Shown here piece by piece: positions 13,343 through 20,689 of a DNA stretch of 42,793 bases. The stretch comes from an uncultured Lachnospiraceae bacterium (GTDB lineage Bacteria; Bacillota; Clostridia; Lachnospirales; Lachnospiraceae): the NCBI GenBank assembly GCA_934437985.1, contig CAKSBI010000020.1:1-42793 (forward strand), given 5' to 3'. The number at the start of each line of letters is the position of its first letter. The stretch's first letter is position 1. The position numbers were made by a program, and so were the translations under genes. Below the pieces are notes generated by a model that saw nothing but the letters and a program-made list of their open reading frames with translations, had not been told where the DNA came from and ran no database searches.

Positions 13343-15253
13343 ATGAATAAAAAGCAGAAAAAGGTTTTTATAAGGATAATAATTGCTGCAGTACTGATAG
13401 TATTGCTTAAAGCAATACCTTTAGATGCTTATATTAATAAGCTGCTGCCGGCTGTCCATGTTTCGGTAATTGGTATGATTTTATACTTGATTCCATACCT
13501 GGTAATAGGATATGATGTATTAAAGAAGGCATTTAAAGGGATTCTTAACAGACAGGTGTTTGATGAGAATTTTCTTATGGCAATAGCCACGATTGGAGCA
13601 TTCGCACTGGGGGATTACGTTGAAGGTACGGCAGTAATTCTGTTTTATCAGGTAGGCGAACTGTTTCAGAGCTATGCTGTTGGTAAAAGCAGACGTAATA
13701 TCAGTGAGCTGATGGATATAAGACCGGATTATGCCAATCTGTGGGTTGATGGCCGTATTGAACGCGTAGACCCGGACGAAGTAGAGGCTGGAAGTATTAT
13801 CGTTGTACAGCCCGGTGAAAAAGTTCCTATCGATGGAACTGTTGTTGAAGGTAATTCAACGGTTAATGCAAGTGCACTTACAGGCGAGAGTGTTCCTGAG
13901 GATATATCATGTGGAGATGATATACTAAGTGGATGCATCAACCTCAGTGGTCTGATAAAGGTGAAGACAACTAAGGAATTTGGTGAATCTACGGTTTCAA
14001 GGATACTTGAGCTTGTTGAGAATGCCAGCTCAAGGAAGTCACGTTCAGAGAATTTTATAAGCAGATTTGCAAAGTATTATACTCCGGCAGTATGCTATGG
14101 CGCGCTGGCACTTGCAATATTGCCGCCGCTTATTTCCATGCTTTTACTTCATGGCTTACCGGAATGGGGCAAGTGGATATACAGGGCACTTACATTTCTT
14201 GTAATAAGCTGTCCGTGTGCACTTGTGATCAGTATACCGCTCAGCTTCTTTGCAGGAATAGGTGGGGCAGGTAAGCAGGGTGTACTTGTAAAGGGTTCTA
14301 ACTATCTTGAGACACTTGCTAATACAAAGTATGTCATGTTTGATAAGACAGGAACTATGACAAAGGGAGTATTTGAGGTTAGTGGCATACATCACAGTGA
14401 TATGCCGGATGACAGGCTTCTTGAGATTGTTGCACATGCAGAAAGCTTTTCTTCGCATCCGATCAGTAAAAGTATCCAGAAGGCATATGGCGGGAAAATT
14501 GACCGAAGCAGAATAGGCGGACTTAATGAGTACAGTGGCGAAGGTGTTGTGGCTGATATTGATGGAATTAAGGTTGCAGCCGGTAATGACAAGCTTATGA
14601 AAAGGCTTGGGATAGCTTGCAGGGAATGCCATAATGTGGGCACGGTTGTCCATGTTGCATTTGATGGGGAATACAGCGGACACATCCTTATATCAGATGT
14701 ACTTAAGGAAAATGCAGTGAGTGCAGTAGCTGACCTGAAAAAATGTGGCGTGCGGAAAACAGTGCTTCTTACAGGGGATAACAGAAATGTTGCAGAGAAT
14801 GTTGCCACCGCGCTTGGAGTAGATGAGGTATGTGCTGAACTGATGCCTGGTGACAAGGTATCAAAGGTGGAAGAGTATATTGCTGTAAGGAAAGATAGGG
14901 AGGCACTTGTATTTGTAGGTGACGGAATCAATGATGCACCGGTTCTTTCAAGGGCTGATGTTGGTATCGCAATGGGTGCGCTGGGATCGGATGCTGCAAT
15001 TGAAGCGGCAGATGTTGTCCTTATGGATGATGACCCTGCAAAGCTTGTAACAGCAATACGTCTTGCAAGAAAATGTATCAGAATCGTATATGAAAATATA
15101 TATTTTGCGATTGGAATTAAGGTGTTGTGCCTTATTCTCGGCGCAGTTGGTATCGCTAATATGTGGACTGCGATATTTGCGGATGTCGGAGTTATGATTA
15201 TTGCAGTCCTTAATGCGATCAGGGCATTGTGGATTCGTAACTGGCCATGTTAA
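13343..15253 (+). CDS. Zn/Cd/Pb-exporting P1B-2 ATPase (ZntA/CadA type, no N-terminal HMA)
   Basis: 636-residue ATP-driven pump for Zn(II), Cd(II) and Pb(II). Visible: TGES actuator loop (SALTGESVPE), CPC in the membrane (C290-P291-C292), DKTGT (D334), SSHP, GDGINDAP, and the P1B-2 signature in the last two helices, Lys593 in IGIKVLCL and Asp614 in FADVG, 21 residues apart as in ZntA. No MxCxxC domain is present; the protein starts straight with a membrane helix, and its HMA is the separate 72-residue gene upstream. The operon has a SmtB-like operator in front and the ArsR sensor gene behind. Exact metal preference among Zn, Cd and Pb is not readable. Confidence 0.93.
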   Translation: MNKKQKKVFIRIIIAAVLIVLLKAIPLDAYINKLLPAVHVSVIGMILYLIPYLVIGYDVLKKAFKGILNRQVFDENFLMAIATIGAFALGDYVEGTAVILFYQVGELFQSYAVGKSRRNISELMDIRPDYANLWVDGRIERVDPDEVEAGSIIVVQPGEKVPIDGTVVEGNSTVNASALTGESVPEDISCGDDILSGCINLSGLIKVKTTKEFGESTVSRILELVENASSRKSRSENFISRFAKYYTPAVCYGALALAILPPLISMLLLHGLPEWGKWIYRALTFLVISCPCALVISIPLSFFAGIGGAGKQGVLVKGSNYLETLANTKYVMFDKTGTMTKGVFEVSGIHHSDMPDDRLLEIVAHAESFSSHPISKSIQKAYGGKIDRSRIGGLNEYSGEGVVADIDGIKVAAGNDKLMKRLGIACRECHNVGTVVHVAFDGEYSGHILISDVLKENAVSAVADLKKCGVRKTVLLTGDNRNVAENVATALGVDEVCAELMPGDKVSKVEEYIAVRKDREALVFVGDGINDAPVLSRADVGIAMGALGSDAAIEAADVVLMDDDPAKLVTAIRLARKCIRIVYENIYFAIGIKVLCLILGAVGIANMWTAIFADVGVMIIAVLNAIRALWIRNWPC

Positions 15254-15309
15254 GATTTTTTGGGTAAATGGAATTGCATGGTAATATCTGGCGGATTAAG
15301 GAGATAAAT

Positions 15310-15675
15310 ATGAAAGCATATGAAGATGTTGAGTGCTGTGAGACGGTTGAGATACATTCAGATGTTATTGGAATGGTTAAAAGTAATCTGCCGGATGAAG
15401 AGCAGCTGTATGATCTCGCAGAATTATTTAAGGTATTTGGGGATTCAACCAGGATAAGAATATTGTTTGTATTGTTTGAGGCTGAAATGTGTGTATGTGA
15501 CCTTGCTATGGCGCTGGATATGACGCAGTCTGCCATATCGCATCAGTTGAGAATATTAAAACAGAATAAGCTGGTTAAGAACAGGAGAGAGGGTAAATCA
15601 GTATTTTACTCGCTTGCTGATGAGCATGTTAAGACAATAATAGCCCAGGGAATGGAGCATATTGAAGAAGAGTAG
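15310..15675 (+). CDS. ArsR/SmtB-family metal-sensing repressor with both alpha3N and alpha5 sites
   Basis: 121-residue winged-helix dimer. Recognition helix region MTQSAISHQLRILKQNKLV (71-89). Two metal sites are visible: the CadC-like alpha3N set (Cys9/Cys10 near the N-terminus with Cys61 and Cys63 in the CVCDLA motif) and the SmtB/CzrA alpha5 set D104-x-H106-x10-H117-x2-E120. Zn(II), Cd(II) or Pb(II) binding should release DNA. ATG 15310 follows AAGGAGA; an upstream in-frame ATG at 15268 has no ribosome binding site. Encoded 56 bp after the ATPase it is expected to control, through the box at 13018-13039. Confidence 0.92.
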   Translation: MKAYEDVECCETVEIHSDVIGMVKSNLPDEEQLYDLAELFKVFGDSTRIRILFVLFEAEMCVCDLAMALDMTQSAISHQLRILKQNKLVKNRREGKSVFYSLADEHVKTIIAQGMEHIEEE

Positions 15676-15695
15676 TTTGAAGAGGGGATAAGATT

Positions 15696-16769
15696 ATGAG
15701 AACGTATTTGATAAAATGTATGAAAGGCATTTTGGGTATAGCGGCGGTTTCCGTGTGTATAAGTTTTGCGGCAGGTGCAGGCCGGGCGGCAGCAGGAGAG
15801 TATACTGCCGGGGCAGTTGTTTCGCCGGATGTTACTGGTAATCCGACAGCTGCAGGTTCACCTTCACCGGTATCCTCATATTCACCGGAGTCATCTGCGG
15901 ACGCAGAAAAGGTGAGTATTACATTTACCAGGTCGAAGGCAAAGCTAAAAGCAGGACAGTCCTTTAAGTATAAGGTTAAGCTGACAGGTACGGATGAAGC
16001 TGTAAAATGGTCTGTTGATAAGAAGGAATGCGCAAAAATTACAAAAAACGGAAAAATGACTGCGCTTAAACCCGGAAATGTAATTGTGACCGCAGCTGCA
16101 GGAAATGAAATTGCAACTATAAATGTAAAAATAAAATCACAGCCGGCGCATATTATTGCAATTGATGCCGGGCATCAGGCAAGGGGAGACAGCTCTACTG
16201 AACCTGTCGGACCCGGGGCATCAACAAAGAAGGCAAAGGTTGCAGGAGGAACATCAGGCGTTGTTACCCATGTACCTGAATATAAGCTGACCCTTGCCGT
16301 GGCAAAGAAGCTTAAATCGGAGCTTGTATCAAGAGGGTATAAGGTTGTAATGATAAGAACAAAGAACAATGTTAACATAAGCAATAAGGAGCGTGCGGTC
16401 AAGGCAAATAAAACGGCAGATATATGCATCAGACTTCATGCTGATGGGGTTAACAATTCTTCAATCAGCGGAGCCAGTGCTTTGTATCCGTCAAAAGCTA
16501 ACAAATATATTCCGAAGCTTAGTCCGTCAAGCAGGAAACTTTCAGAATGTGTGCTTAATGCAATGTGTGACAAGACAAAGACTAAGAACCGTGGTCTGTC
16601 AGCAAGGGATGACCTTACAGGTACTAACTGGAGCAAGATTCCTGTTACTTTGATTGAGATGGGATTCATGACTAACCCGGCAGAGGACCGTAGAATGCAG
16701 GACGAGGATTTCCAGAAAAAGCTTGCCGTAGGCATGGCAGATGGAATTGACAATTACTACCGTGATTAA
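15696..16769 (+). CDS. Secreted N-acetylmuramoyl-L-alanine amidase (Amidase_3) with Ig-like domain
   Basis: 357 residues. A signal peptide (about 1-32) and a Pro/Ser-rich linker precede a Big_2-like Ig module (about 71-150; KLKAGQSFKYKVKLTGTDEAVKWSV). The zinc amidase domain (about 155-357) has ligands His160 (DAGHQ), Glu195 (PEYKLT) and His248 (RLHAD), and catalytic Glu321 (IEMGF). It cleaves the amide between muramic acid and the stem peptide. An inserted segment after DAGHQ (GDSSTEPVGPGAS) matches the Clostridia subgroup. The start follows AGAGGGGAT, 20 bp after the ArsR stop, so some read-through from the metal operon is likely. Confidence 0.9.
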   Translation: MRTYLIKCMKGILGIAAVSVCISFAAGAGRAAAGEYTAGAVVSPDVTGNPTAAGSPSPVSSYSPESSADAEKVSITFTRSKAKLKAGQSFKYKVKLTGTDEAVKWSVDKKECAKITKNGKMTALKPGNVIVTAAAGNEIATINVKIKSQPAHIIAIDAGHQARGDSSTEPVGPGASTKKAKVAGGTSGVVTHVPEYKLTLAVAKKLKSELVSRGYKVVMIRTKNNVNISNKERAVKANKTADICIRLHADGVNNSSISGASALYPSKANKYIPKLSPSSRKLSECVLNAMCDKTKTKNRGLSARDDLTGTNWSKIPVTLIEMGFMTNPAEDRRMQDEDFQKKLAVGMADGIDNYYRD

Positions 16770-16827
16770 AAGATGGCTCATAATATATTAACAGTTATAT
16801 GGACAATTGTGAAAAAGGCGGTGACCT

Positions 16828-17643
16828 ATGGACACGATAATCAACATGGCACCCAATGGGGTGGTATATCTGACATTTAAGCTGTTCGTTGATGCCGGAC
16901 TTAAGCATGGGTTTTCAACAAGAATCGGTGGTGTCAGTGAAGGAATATATAAAAGTATGAATCTCAGCTTCCAGCGTGGTGATGATTATGACAGTGTACT
17001 TGAAAATCACAGAAGATTTGCAGAGGCAGTGGGATATGACCATATGTCAACAGTCTTTTCTGACCAGGTTCATGGAGTTCATATTGCACAGGTTGGCGCC
17101 GGGGACAGAGGACATGGAATGCATGGTGAAAAGGGCATAAATGAAGCTGATGGCCTTGTTACAGATGAGCCGGGAGTTCCATTAATGACATTTTATGCGG
17201 ATTGCGTGCCATTGTTCTTTTATGATCCGGTAAAAAAGGTTATTGCGTCTTCGCATTCAGGCTGGAGAGGAACTGTGGCAGGTATAGGACGTTATACGGT
17301 CGATTTTATGAATGCAGAGATGGGATGTAAAAGAGAAGATATACTTGCAGTAATAGGGCCATCAATATGCGTGGACTGTTATGAAGTCAGTGCCGATGTG
17401 GCAGGACAGTTTGAAGAAGCATTTCCGGAATCGGTACACAAGGATATCCTGAAGGAAAAAAAGGATAATAAATATATGCTCAATCTGTGGAATGCCAACA
17501 GGCATATTCTTCTTGATGCCGGCATTACAAAAGAGCATATACAGCTTCCTGATATATGCACATGCCATAATCCGGAGCTTATGATATCTCACAGGGAGAC
17601 TGACGGAAAGCGTGGAAATCTTGCCGGAGTTCTTATCCTGTGA
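16828..17643 (+). CDS. pgeF: PgeF/YfiH-family multicopper-oxidase-fold purine nucleoside phosphorylase (laccase domain)
   Basis: 271 residues, the typical family length. Metal ligands appear as His in DQVHG, Cys in YADCVPL and His in SSHSGWRG; GFSTRIGGVSEG at the N-terminus and CTCHNPELMISHRE at the C-terminus are also conserved. Family members act as Zn-dependent adenosine/inosine phosphorylases and deaminases or, in E. coli, correct a mis-incorporated residue in peptidoglycan; they are not true laccases. The amidase gene upstream makes a wall-related role attractive but unproven. ATG 16828 follows AAGGCGGTG. Confidence 0.88.
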   Translation: MDTIINMAPNGVVYLTFKLFVDAGLKHGFSTRIGGVSEGIYKSMNLSFQRGDDYDSVLENHRRFAEAVGYDHMSTVFSDQVHGVHIAQVGAGDRGHGMHGEKGINEADGLVTDEPGVPLMTFYADCVPLFFYDPVKKVIASSHSGWRGTVAGIGRYTVDFMNAEMGCKREDILAVIGPSICVDCYEVSADVAGQFEEAFPESVHKDILKEKKDNKYMLNLWNANRHILLDAGITKEHIQLPDICTCHNPELMISHRETDGKRGNLAGVLIL

Positions 17644-17666
17644 CCCTGAAAAAGAGTATTAAAAAA

Positions 17667-17739
17667 AGCCGTTAACCGGGATCGAACCGGTGACCTACGC
17701 ATTACGAGTGCGTCGCACTACCTACTGTGCTATAACGGC
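17667..17739 (-). tRNA. tRNA-Thr (anticodon CGT)
   Basis: The minus strand folds into a full cloverleaf: acceptor GCCGTTA with TAACGGC, D arm GCAC/GTGC, anticodon stem ACGCA/TGCGT with loop CTCGTAA, and T arm ACCGG-TTCGATC-CCGGT. Anticodon CGT reads ACG (Thr). CCA is not encoded; a T-run follows directly and serves as terminator. Confidence 0.95.
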
Positions 17740-17755
17740 TTACATTTGCTTAAAC

Positions 17756-17784
17756 ACTATAACATAAATAAAATAATATTTCAA
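17756..17784 (-). promoter_or_regulatory. Promoter of tRNA-Thr
   Basis: On the minus strand TTGAAA (17784-17779), a 17-bp spacer and TATAGT (17761-17756) lie just before the tRNA. Transcription would begin about 10 bases before its 5' end. Confidence 0.7.
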
Positions 17785-17809
17785 GGGTTTTGTGAAGCAA
17801 ACAGAATAA

Positions 17810-17917
17810 TCATATATCATATGATGATTGTATAAATAATCCTGATATTGCGATTACGGTAAGGATACAACAGACTATAGCCGTGCTGATTCTGTGGAAT
17901 AAATTTTCAATGCGCAT
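17810..17917 (-). CDS. 35-residue single-pass membrane peptide
   Basis: Minus-strand ATG at 17917 with AGGAGAG nine bases upstream opens 35 codons to TGA. The peptide begins MRIENLFHRIS, continues with a hydrophobic segment of about 19 residues containing a Cys-Cys pair (TAIVCCILTVIAISGLFI) and ends QSSYDI. The size and design (short basic/amphipathic start, one membrane helix, short polar tail) resemble small stress or toxin peptides, but no family is recognised. It follows the hairpin at 17951-17984 on the same strand and precedes the tRNA promoter. Coding is supported by the ribosome binding site, frame and composition only. Confidence 0.45.
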   Translation of the reverse strand: MRIENLFHRISTAIVCCILTVIAISGLFIQSSYDI

Positions 17918-17945
17918 TGTAATGATCTCTCCTGTAATTCATATA

Positions 17946-18039
17946 CTTCAAAAAGCCGGTATCTGCAGGAAGATACCGGCTTTTGTAAATGTCAGCAAGC
18001 TTACCGGAATGCCGGAAAACAGGTCAGGTACCCAGCCTG
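17946..18039 (-). ncRNA. Candidate short structured RNA or leader (about 94 nt)
   Basis: A minus-strand promoter (TTGAAC 18074-18069, 17 bp, TACAAT 18051-18046) would start RNA near 18039 and reach the strong hairpin at 17984-17951. The body holds two small stems (CAGG..CCTG and CCGG-CATT-CCGG). It is either an independent small RNA ending at the hairpin or a leader attenuating the 35-residue ORF. No known RNA family was recognised. Confidence 0.35.
17951..17984 (-). terminator. Perfect 14-bp bidirectional hairpin (terminator or attenuator)
   Basis: AAAAGCCGGTATCT (17951-17964) and its exact complement (17971-17984) surround a 6-base loop. On the minus strand five T follow the stem; on the plus strand four. 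It lies between the ABC-ATPase gene and the 35-residue ORF, both on the minus strand, so it could terminate the former or attenuate the latter. Confidence 0.8.
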
Positions 18040-18045
18040 AAGCTT

Positions 18046-18074
18046 ATTGTATCGTATTTTGTCTGTCAGTTCAA
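18046..18074 (-). promoter_or_regulatory. Minus-strand promoter overlapping the end of the ABC-ATPase gene
   Basis: TTGAAC at 18074-18069 and TACAAT at 18051-18046 with 17 bp between. The -35 lies within the last codons of the ATPase gene. It would drive the structured leader and 35-residue ORF. Confidence 0.45.
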
Positions 18075-18632
18075 GTATATTATTTTGTCTGAAAAGTTAT
18101 AGATGTGGTTATTGTAGGAGACGGCCGGTATACATATTATCTTCCTTTTTTTAACTAATCTGTATAGTGCTTCGTAGTAATCATGGGAATAGTAGTGGCT
18201 TTGACCGAAAAATATATCATCAATCAGTAATATGTCAACAATATTCAGAATATCATTTTCAAGAAATGAGGCCTTGTCTGCGTTTGTATTAAAGGAAATA
18301 TAACCGTATGTTTCGAGCTTATGGTTGATTATTACAAAATTATAGTCATAGCCTGAGCTTATGGGAGTATGGCTGATTTTTGTATTTTCTTTTATATGGA
18401 CTGGGTCATATATATAACCGATGTTATATGGACATTCGGATATTTTTCTTCCGTTAATTGTTACAGAGCCGCCTGCAGGTGTAATTAGTCCTGCAAGTAC
18501 TGATAGCAGGGTTGATTTGCCTGAACCCGGTCTGCCGGATATAACTGTTATTTTTCCCTCTACGGCATTTATATTTATGTTGCTGAATACGTTTGTACAG
18601 GACAGTTTGCCAGCCTTTAATTTTAGTTTCAT
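18066..18632 (-). CDS. Orphan, degenerate ABC-type ATPase (188 aa)
   Basis: The N-terminal third is a normal ABC nucleotide-binding fold: a beta-strand start, Walker A GRPGSGKST (33-41), then LLSVLAGLITPAGGSVTING. After about residue 70 the family features fade. No LSGGQ signature or clear Q-loop is present. Walker B is ILLIDD (134-139) with Asp139 where the catalytic Glu is expected, and no convincing switch His is seen. At 188 residues it is shorter than the usual about 220-240. No permease is nearby. The ribosome binding site is modest (AAGG, 9 bases). It could be a regulatory or DNA-associated ATPase, a partner of a distant permease, or a decaying gene; the long intact frame argues against decay. 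Confidence 0.6.
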   Translation of the reverse strand: MKLKLKAGKLSCTNVFSNININAVEGKITVISGRPGSGKSTLLSVLAGLITPAGGSVTINGRKISECPYNIGYIYDPVHIKENTKISHTPISSGYDYNFVIINHKLETYGYISFNTNADKASFLENDILNIVDILLIDDIFFGQSHYYSHDYYEALYRLVKKRKIICIPAVSYNNHIYNFSDKIIYLN

Positions 18633-18750
18633 GCTGTCAGCCTTTTTTTCTATTATATGTAAATTTCTTGCTATTGTTCTGCATAAATGAATAAAAAGGT
18701 AAATTGCATGAAATAATATTATTGATAATAAATTTTAGGAGGAATCTAAA

Positions 18751-19131
18751 GTGAAAAAGAGATTATGTATTATTGCGGCTGCAATGTGTCTTACACTTGC
18801 AATGACAGCCTGTGGCAGCAGGAATGATAACAATGGAACTAATAATTCTGTAACAGAAACAGATAATGGTTCCGGTAATAATGGTGCTGAAGCGACGGAT
18901 AATAATAACACGGATAGTAATGCCGGGGCAACAGCAGGTAATGATAATAATGCAGCGGATGATTCGGATGATAACACAGATACAGATAACAATGCAGGAA
19001 ATGCAAGAAATGCAAGAAATGCAAGAAATGGCACAGGAGACGGTATCGGTGGTGCAGTGGAAGATGTTACTGATGGAGCAGGAAAAGCAATTCAGGATGT
19101 TGGCAATGGTATAGGTAATGCATTAGATTAG
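18751..19131 (+). CDS. Small Asn/Asp-rich lipoprotein
   Basis: A GTG start after TAGGAGG opens 126 codons. The signal peptide ends in a lipobox (MTACG, Cys at 21), so the protein is lipidated and anchored outside the membrane. The mature part is almost all Asn, Asp, Gly, Thr and Ala (low complexity), contains the tandem N-A-R triplet repeat, and ends in a Gly-rich GGAVEDVTDGAGKAIQDVGNGIGNAL segment resembling small surface lipoproteins. Function unknown. Own transcription unit: divergent from the ABC ATPase and closed by the terminator at 19138-19176. Confidence 0.8.
   Translation: MKKRLCIIAAAMCLTLAMTACGSRNDNNGTNNSVTETDNGSGNNGAEATDNNNTDSNAGATAGNDNNAADDSDDNTDTDNNAGNARNARNARNGTGDGIGGAVEDVTDGAGKAIQDVGNGIGNALD
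18991..19026 (+). repeat. Four tandem 9-bp repeats inside the lipoprotein gene
   Basis: Unit AATGCAAGA repeated four times (first copy AATGCAGGA), encoding Asn-Ala-Arg. The 9-bp unit keeps frame, so copy number can change without disrupting the gene. Confidence 0.85.
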
Positions 19132-19137
19132 AATAAA

Positions 19138-19176
19138 GGCGGCATATGGACTGTAATTGTCATATGCCGCTTTTTT
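19138..19176 (+). terminator. Intrinsic terminator between convergent genes
   Basis: GCGGCATATG pairs perfectly with CATATGCCGC around a 12-base loop and is followed by six T (19171-19176). It ends the lipoprotein transcript and may also serve the convergent permease gene. Confidence 0.85.
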
Positions 19177-19206
19177 GTGTGTCTGTGTGTTCAATTATTA
19201 ACAGTA

Positions 19207-20661
19207 TTATTTTTGACCATCAGGTGTATGCTTATCTGTTATATTCTTAACAAATGAAAACAGACGCTGTGTGAGAGTTTTTCTGCCGTTAGTCTGCGCT
19301 GTGCTGTCGGCAGGGGTGCTTTCTTCAAGTCTGCGTTCCTCAAGCATATCATTATATCCGGAAACCACGGCTTCTTTTTCATCCGGTACATAACCGGTCC
19401 TTTTGAGGCCTTTAAGTATAAGCTCCTGTGACAGGTGGTATATTACAGCGAATACCGGAACCCCGACAAGCATTCCTGCAAAACCGAATAATCCGCTGAA
19501 AAGCATGATGGCAAAGAGCACCCAGAAGCTGTTGAGGTTGGTCATCTCCCCAAGGATCTTAGGTCCGATTATATTGCCATCTATCTGCTGGAGTATCAGG
19601 ATGAATACTGCAAACCATATACATTTGACAGGGTCAACCATAAGAATAAGCAGACCGGAAGGAATACCGCCAATGAATGGACCAAAGAATGGAATGACGT
19701 TCGTAACTCCTACAAGTACGCTTACGAGAAATGCATAAGGCATATCCATTATTGTTAATCCTATACAGCACAGGACACCGATGATTGCTGAATCAACAAG
19801 CCGTCCGGAGATAAAGCCCATAAACATTCTGTTGGTAAAATTAACCTCTTTTATGAGCCTGTTGGCGTGCTTTTCCTTAAGGATGCTGTGAATAAGGATC
19901 TTGCATTGCGCAGCAAATGTTTCACGGCTGCTAAGCAGATATATCGCAACAATAATGCCAATGAAAAGATTTTTTGCAACGGCAACAGCATTCATGACAC
20001 CTGAAGATACACTTGTTACAAGCGTTCTGGTGCTGGGCAGTAATTCGGTTTTGATAAAGTTTGATATTGTGTCTGACATTGTATTAGTCAGATCCTCGGC
20101 ATACTGCCTTAACAATTCATTATTCTTAAAGGTATTGCCTATCCAGTCGAGGATGGTGTTATAATATGTTGTAAGGTTGCCTGATACCAGGGTGAGACTT
20201 ACAATAAGCTGTGGAATTATAAGTGATAATAATATGTATATTATCAGAAATGCAGTTAAAAAGCTTAAAATGATTGCCGGAGCTTTTGCCATTTTTCTGG
20301 CACTCTTTTTTTTGTCTGCCTTGGAAAAATGTGCGATAAGTGCCGTCAGCCACTGTTCGTACTTGTTACACATTGGAACAAGTATATATGCGATTATGCC
20401 GCCATATATAAACGGTTTCAGTGCTGAAAAAAACCTGCCGAGACTTATATTCACATCTTTGAAATTATATAATATAAAAAAGAAGAGAATACTTAATGCT
20501 ATTGCCAGAAATAATGATAGTGAAAAGGGAATCAGCTTTTTCTGGAAAAGTACCGGTTTTGAAGCAGAGTCTTTATCAGATTCCATTGATTCCATGACCG
20601 ACTCTTTGATTATTGCTTTGACCGAGTCTTTGTTTCCGTTATTGTTATTATTGTTAGTCAT
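19207..20661 (-). CDS. AI-2E/PerM-family (UPF0118) membrane permease
   Basis: 484 residues with about seven to eight hydrophobic segments. Family marks include FIYGGIIAYILVPMCNKYE near the start, the soluble middle region (NLTTYYNTILDWIGN ... ELLPSTRTLV) and the conserved GVTNVIPFFGPFIGGIPS and LQQIDGNIIGPKILGE blocks. Members transport varied small solutes (some Na+/H+ or autoinducer-2 related), so the family name says little on substrate here. The start was placed at ATG 20661, which has GGGGGGAT upstream and a six-Asn run; the longer frame to 20844 runs through the HAD gene. It lies 28 bp after the HAD phosphatase gene, so co-transcription is likely. Confidence 0.88.
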   Translation of the reverse strand: MTNNNNNNGNKDSVKAIIKESVMESMESDKDSASKPVLFQKKLIPFSLSLFLAIALSILFFFILYNFKDVNISLGRFFSALKPFIYGGIIAYILVPMCNKYEQWLTALIAHFSKADKKKSARKMAKAPAIILSFLTAFLIIYILLSLIIPQLIVSLTLVSGNLTTYYNTILDWIGNTFKNNELLRQYAEDLTNTMSDTISNFIKTELLPSTRTLVTSVSSGVMNAVAVAKNLFIGIIVAIYLLSSRETFAAQCKILIHSILKEKHANRLIKEVNFTNRMFMGFISGRLVDSAIIGVLCCIGLTIMDMPYAFLVSVLVGVTNVIPFFGPFIGGIPSGLLILMVDPVKCIWFAVFILILQQIDGNIIGPKILGEMTNLNSFWVLFAIMLFSGLFGFAGMLVGVPVFAVIYHLSQELILKGLKRTGYVPDEKEAVVSGYNDMLEERRLEESTPADSTAQTNGRKTLTQRLFSFVKNITDKHTPDGQK

Positions 20662-20689
20662 TATAAATCCCCCCTGATATTTAGCGAGA

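Noticed and set aside
16828..17643. True laccase (copper polyphenol oxidase), linked to the copper genes
   Set aside because: The sequence is the single-domain PgeF/YfiH family, which uses His-Cys-His and does not have blue-copper sites.
18991..19026. CRISPR-like tandem array
   Set aside because: Repeats are 9 bp with no spacers and lie inside a coding region.
19207..20661. Quorum-sensing (AI-2) exporter
   Set aside because: The family label is historical; no luxS or other AI-2 gene is near, and substrates of this family vary.
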